NCBI RefSeq assembly: GCF_004297265.1
Contig: NZ_SCUT01000014.1
Span: forward strand, 19,116 to 83,115
Origin: Reyranella sp.
GTDB taxonomy: Bacteria > Pseudomonadota > Alphaproteobacteria > Reyranellales > Reyranellaceae
Length of the DNA: 64,000 nt
Direction: 5' to 3'
The position numbers and the translations under genes are program-made. Each line of letters opens with the position of its first letter. Position 1 is the first letter of the stretch. Below are positions 61,990 to 64,000 of the stretch, one piece after another. Below the pieces are notes generated by a model, which searched no databases, had not been told where the DNA came from, and was given only the letters and a program-made list of their open reading frames with translations.

Positions 61990-64000
61990 CTAGGCCTTCG
62001 CCTTCTCGGCCGGCACTTCCCCGGTGCGGACCTGCTCCGGCCGGAGCTTCATGTAGACCAGTCCCGCGCAGGCGATCCAGATCGAGGAGTAGGTGCCGAC
62101 GAAAACGCCCCACAGCATGGCGATCGAGAAGCTGTAGAGTACAGGTCCGGCGAACAGAACCAGCGCCGCCACGGCGACGAACACGGTACTTGCCGTCATT
62201 AGGGTGCGGGCCAGCGCCTCGTTGATGCTGAGGTTCAACAGTTCGACCAGGTTCATCTTCTTGTAGCGGCGCATGTTCTCGCGCACGCGGTCGAAGATCA
62301 CAACCTTGTCGTTGATCGAATAGCCCGCGATGGTCAGAACCGCAGCAAGCGCCGTGAGGCTGAAATCGAGCTGGAAGATCACGAAGATGCCCAATGTCGT
62401 AATGATGTCATGCAGCATGGCGATCAGGGCCCCGACGCCAAACTGCCACTCGTACCTGAACCAGATATAGACGACGATCGCCGCCATGGTCGCGAGCGCG
62501 GCGAGGATTCCGCCGTTCATGAGCTCCTCACCGACCTTGGGCCCGACCGACTCGGTGCTGCGCAGCTCGTAATTGCTGCCGATCGCATCCTCGACCAGCT
62601 TGATGGCGACCTGCTGGCACCATTCCGCCTGGCTCTCGGGCGACATGTCGACAGTAGCCGTATTGGTCGAGCCGCGCGGGAGCTGCCGCTCCTGCAGGGT
62701 GAGACCGGCGCGGCTTACCGCCTCGCGCCAGGCGGCGGAATCGAGCGCCACCGGCGACGTGAAATCGACTTTGGCGGTGCCGGCCGCACCAGGCTTGACC
62801 TGCCAGCCGGGGCCGGCACGCTTCTGCATGATCCTCTGGGCACCCGCGACGCAGTGCGACCCGCCTTCCTGGCGTTGGATGCGGATCAACGCCGTGCTGG
62901 GATCGCCGAATTCCTGGAGCGCGACCTCGCCGACACCCAGCGCACCCACCGTTGAGCGCAGCTCGTCGAGTTGTGCCACGCCCTGCTTGGCGCGAACCTG
63001 CATAGCGATTCCGCCCTTGAAATCGATGCCGAAGTTGAGGCCGACGAAGGCCACCGCCAGCAGCGCCAGGAGGTTGACAACCGTCGACAGCGCGAGAGCC
63101 AGGCGGCGTTTGCCCAGGAAATCGAAGCTCGTGTGTGCCGGCACGAGACGCAGCGGCCGCCAGAGCATGTTGCCGCCCGACAGCGGCAGCTCGGTCGGCC
63201 GCCGCCAGTGGACCCAAACCGCCAGTAGCATGCGGGTGAAGACGGTGGCGGTGAAAAGGTGGGTAAGCAGGCCGAGTGTCAGCGTCGTGGCGAAGCCGCG
63301 GATCGGGCCCGAACCGAAGCCGAACAGCAGGACGCCGGCGATCAGCGCCGTGATGTTGGAGTCCAGCACGGCCGACAATGCCCGCTCGTAGCCGATGGCG
63401 AGCGCGCCGAAGGGCGATCGTCCGTTGGCTCGCTCCTCGCGCACGCGTTCGTAGATCAGCACGTTGGAGTCGACTGACATGCCGACGGTGAGGACAAGGC
63501 CCGCGATGCCGGGCAGGGTCAGCGACGCCCCGAGCAGTGACATACCGGCGAGGACCAGCAACAGGTTGACCAGCATGGCGAGGTTGGCAAAACCGCCGAA
63601 GGTCGGCCCATAGGCGGCGAAGACGAAGATTGCGACGAGCAGCGTGCCGAAGGCGGCAGCCAGCATGCCGCCATGGATGGCATCGGCACCGAGATCGGCG
63701 CCTACTGTGCGCTCTTCGACGATGGTGAGCGTTGCAGGCAGCGCGCCGGAGCGCAGCAGCAGCGACTGCTCCTGCGTCTGCTGGGTCGTGAAGCTGCCGG
63801 TGATGATGCCGCTGCCGCCGCAGATCGCGCTCTGCACGACCGGGGCGCTGATGATCTCGCCGTCGAGCTGGATGGCCAGGCGCTTGCCGATGTTGGCGCG
63901 GGTGGCGGCGCAGAAGGCGCGGCCGCCGGCCGAATTGAAGGTGAAGCTGATGATCGGCCGGCCGCCCTGCTGCTGCTCGAACGTGGCCTTCGAATCGTCG
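61990..64000 (-). CDS. secDF: SecD-SecF fusion protein, partial
   Basis: The C-terminal 669 residues of a SecDF fusion; the SecD N-terminus lies beyond the window. It shows the end of the SecD periplasmic domain (RPIISFTFNSAGGRAFCAA, IGKRLAIQLDGEIISAPVV), the SecD membrane domain with MSVDSNVLIYERVREE, a linker, then SecF with LNFGIDFKGGIAM and GYSINDKVVIFDRVRENMRR. The protein uses the proton gradient to help pull proteins through the Sec channel. SecD and SecF are separate genes in most proteobacteria, but fusions occur in some alphaproteobacteria. Confidence 0.93.
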   Translation of the reverse strand, partial: DDSKATFEQQQGGRPIISFTFNSAGGRAFCAATRANIGKRLAIQLDGEIISAPVVQSAICGGSGIITGSFTTQQTQEQSLLLRSGALPATLTIVEERTVGADLGADAIHGGMLAAAFGTLLVAIFVFAAYGPTFGGFANLAMLVNLLLVLAGMSLLGASLTLPGIAGLVLTVGMSVDSNVLIYERVREERANGRSPFGALAIGYERALSAVLDSNITALIAGVLLFGFGSGPIRGFATTLTLGLLTHLFTATVFTRMLLAVWVHWRRPTELPLSGGNMLWRPLRLVPAHTSFDFLGKRRLALALSTVVNLLALLAVAFVGLNFGIDFKGGIAMQVRAKQGVAQLDELRSTVGALGVGEVALQEFGDPSTALIRIQRQEGGSHCVAGAQRIMQKRAGPGWQVKPGAAGTAKVDFTSPVALDSAAWREAVSRAGLTLQERQLPRGSTNTATVDMSPESQAEWCQQVAIKLVEDAIGSNYELRSTESVGPKVGEELMNGGILAALATMAAIVVYIWFRYEWQFGVGALIAMLHDIITTLGIFVIFQLDFSLTALAAVLTIAGYSINDKVVIFDRVRENMRRYKKMNLVELLNLSINEALARTLMTASTVFVAVAALVLFAGPVLYSFSIAMLWGVFVGTYSSIWIACAGLVYMKLRPEQVRTGEVPAEKAKA

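Overview
The window is a chromosomal segment of a high-GC Gram-negative bacterium. Tightly overlapping genes, high-GC codon use, a SecD-SecF fusion, FixK/FNR-type boxes (TTGAT-N4-GTCAA/ATCAA) and many alphaproteobacterial families (bdhA plus patatin, AtuA-like DUF1446, AidB-type dehydrogenase, DUF1028) point to an Alphaproteobacterium, probably a soil or water heterotroph. The genus cannot be fixed from sequence alone. One tRNA gene (anticodon CAT) is present. There is no rRNA, CRISPR array, phage or intact insertion sequence.

Layout. 1-4.2 kb: minus-strand RND efflux operon (TetR, outer-membrane factor, adaptor, pump cut by the window edge) with an operator-like palindrome. 4.4-8.0 kb: AtuA-like protein and enoyl-CoA hydratase, divergent from a two-domain hotdog thioesterase. 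8.0-8.2 kb: a 145-bp repeat with 19-bp inverted ends. 8.2-11.4 kb: phosphorelay of hybrid kinase, overlapping Hpt gene and divergent OmpR-type regulator. 11.5 kb: tRNA. 12.3-16.2 kb: a bufferin-type copper peptide cluster split around a divergent promoter (bufB and bufC on minus; bufA, DoxX and NDH-2 on plus). 16.1-22.3 kb: MFS transporter, cupin, LysR with divergent peroxiredoxin-like gene, 3-hydroxybutyrate dehydrogenase with patatin, alpha/beta hydrolase. 22.3-25.9 kb: a 1192-residue autotransporter whose passenger carries two pepsin-like DTG motifs.

25.9-33.0 and 38.7-40.3 kb, plus 59.3-61.2 kb, hold what looks like one regulon. Host-attachment protein, a GroEL paralogue with a propeller-like protein, UspA with Pcm, two exported proteins of unknown role, a CBS-BON protein, Hsp20 with a zinc alcohol dehydrogenase, and ChaB with UspA and an L,D-transpeptidase each have an FNR/FixK-like box 57-69 bp before the first start codon. 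This suggests oxygen-limited induction of chaperone and stress functions. The cognate regulator is not in the window.

33.0-38.7 kb: TetR-led acyl-CoA operon (AidB-type dehydrogenase, SDR, cupin dioxygenase-like protein, acyl-CoA ligase). 40.4-43.4 kb: sugar-type ABC importer with a clear terminator. 43.5-58.7 kb: a catabolic island with LysR, a four-gene Rieske oxygenase operon (oxygenase, flavin reductase, M29/NicX-like enzyme, ferredoxin reductase), a divergent Rieske ferredoxin and hydrolase, an NtaA-type flavin monooxygenase with GntR, and a dipeptide-type ABC importer carrying two DUF1028 genes. It looks built to import and oxidise an unidentified, probably nitrogen-containing, aromatic or amide compound. 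61.7-64 kb: a possible small membrane protein and a SecDF fusion cut by the window edge.
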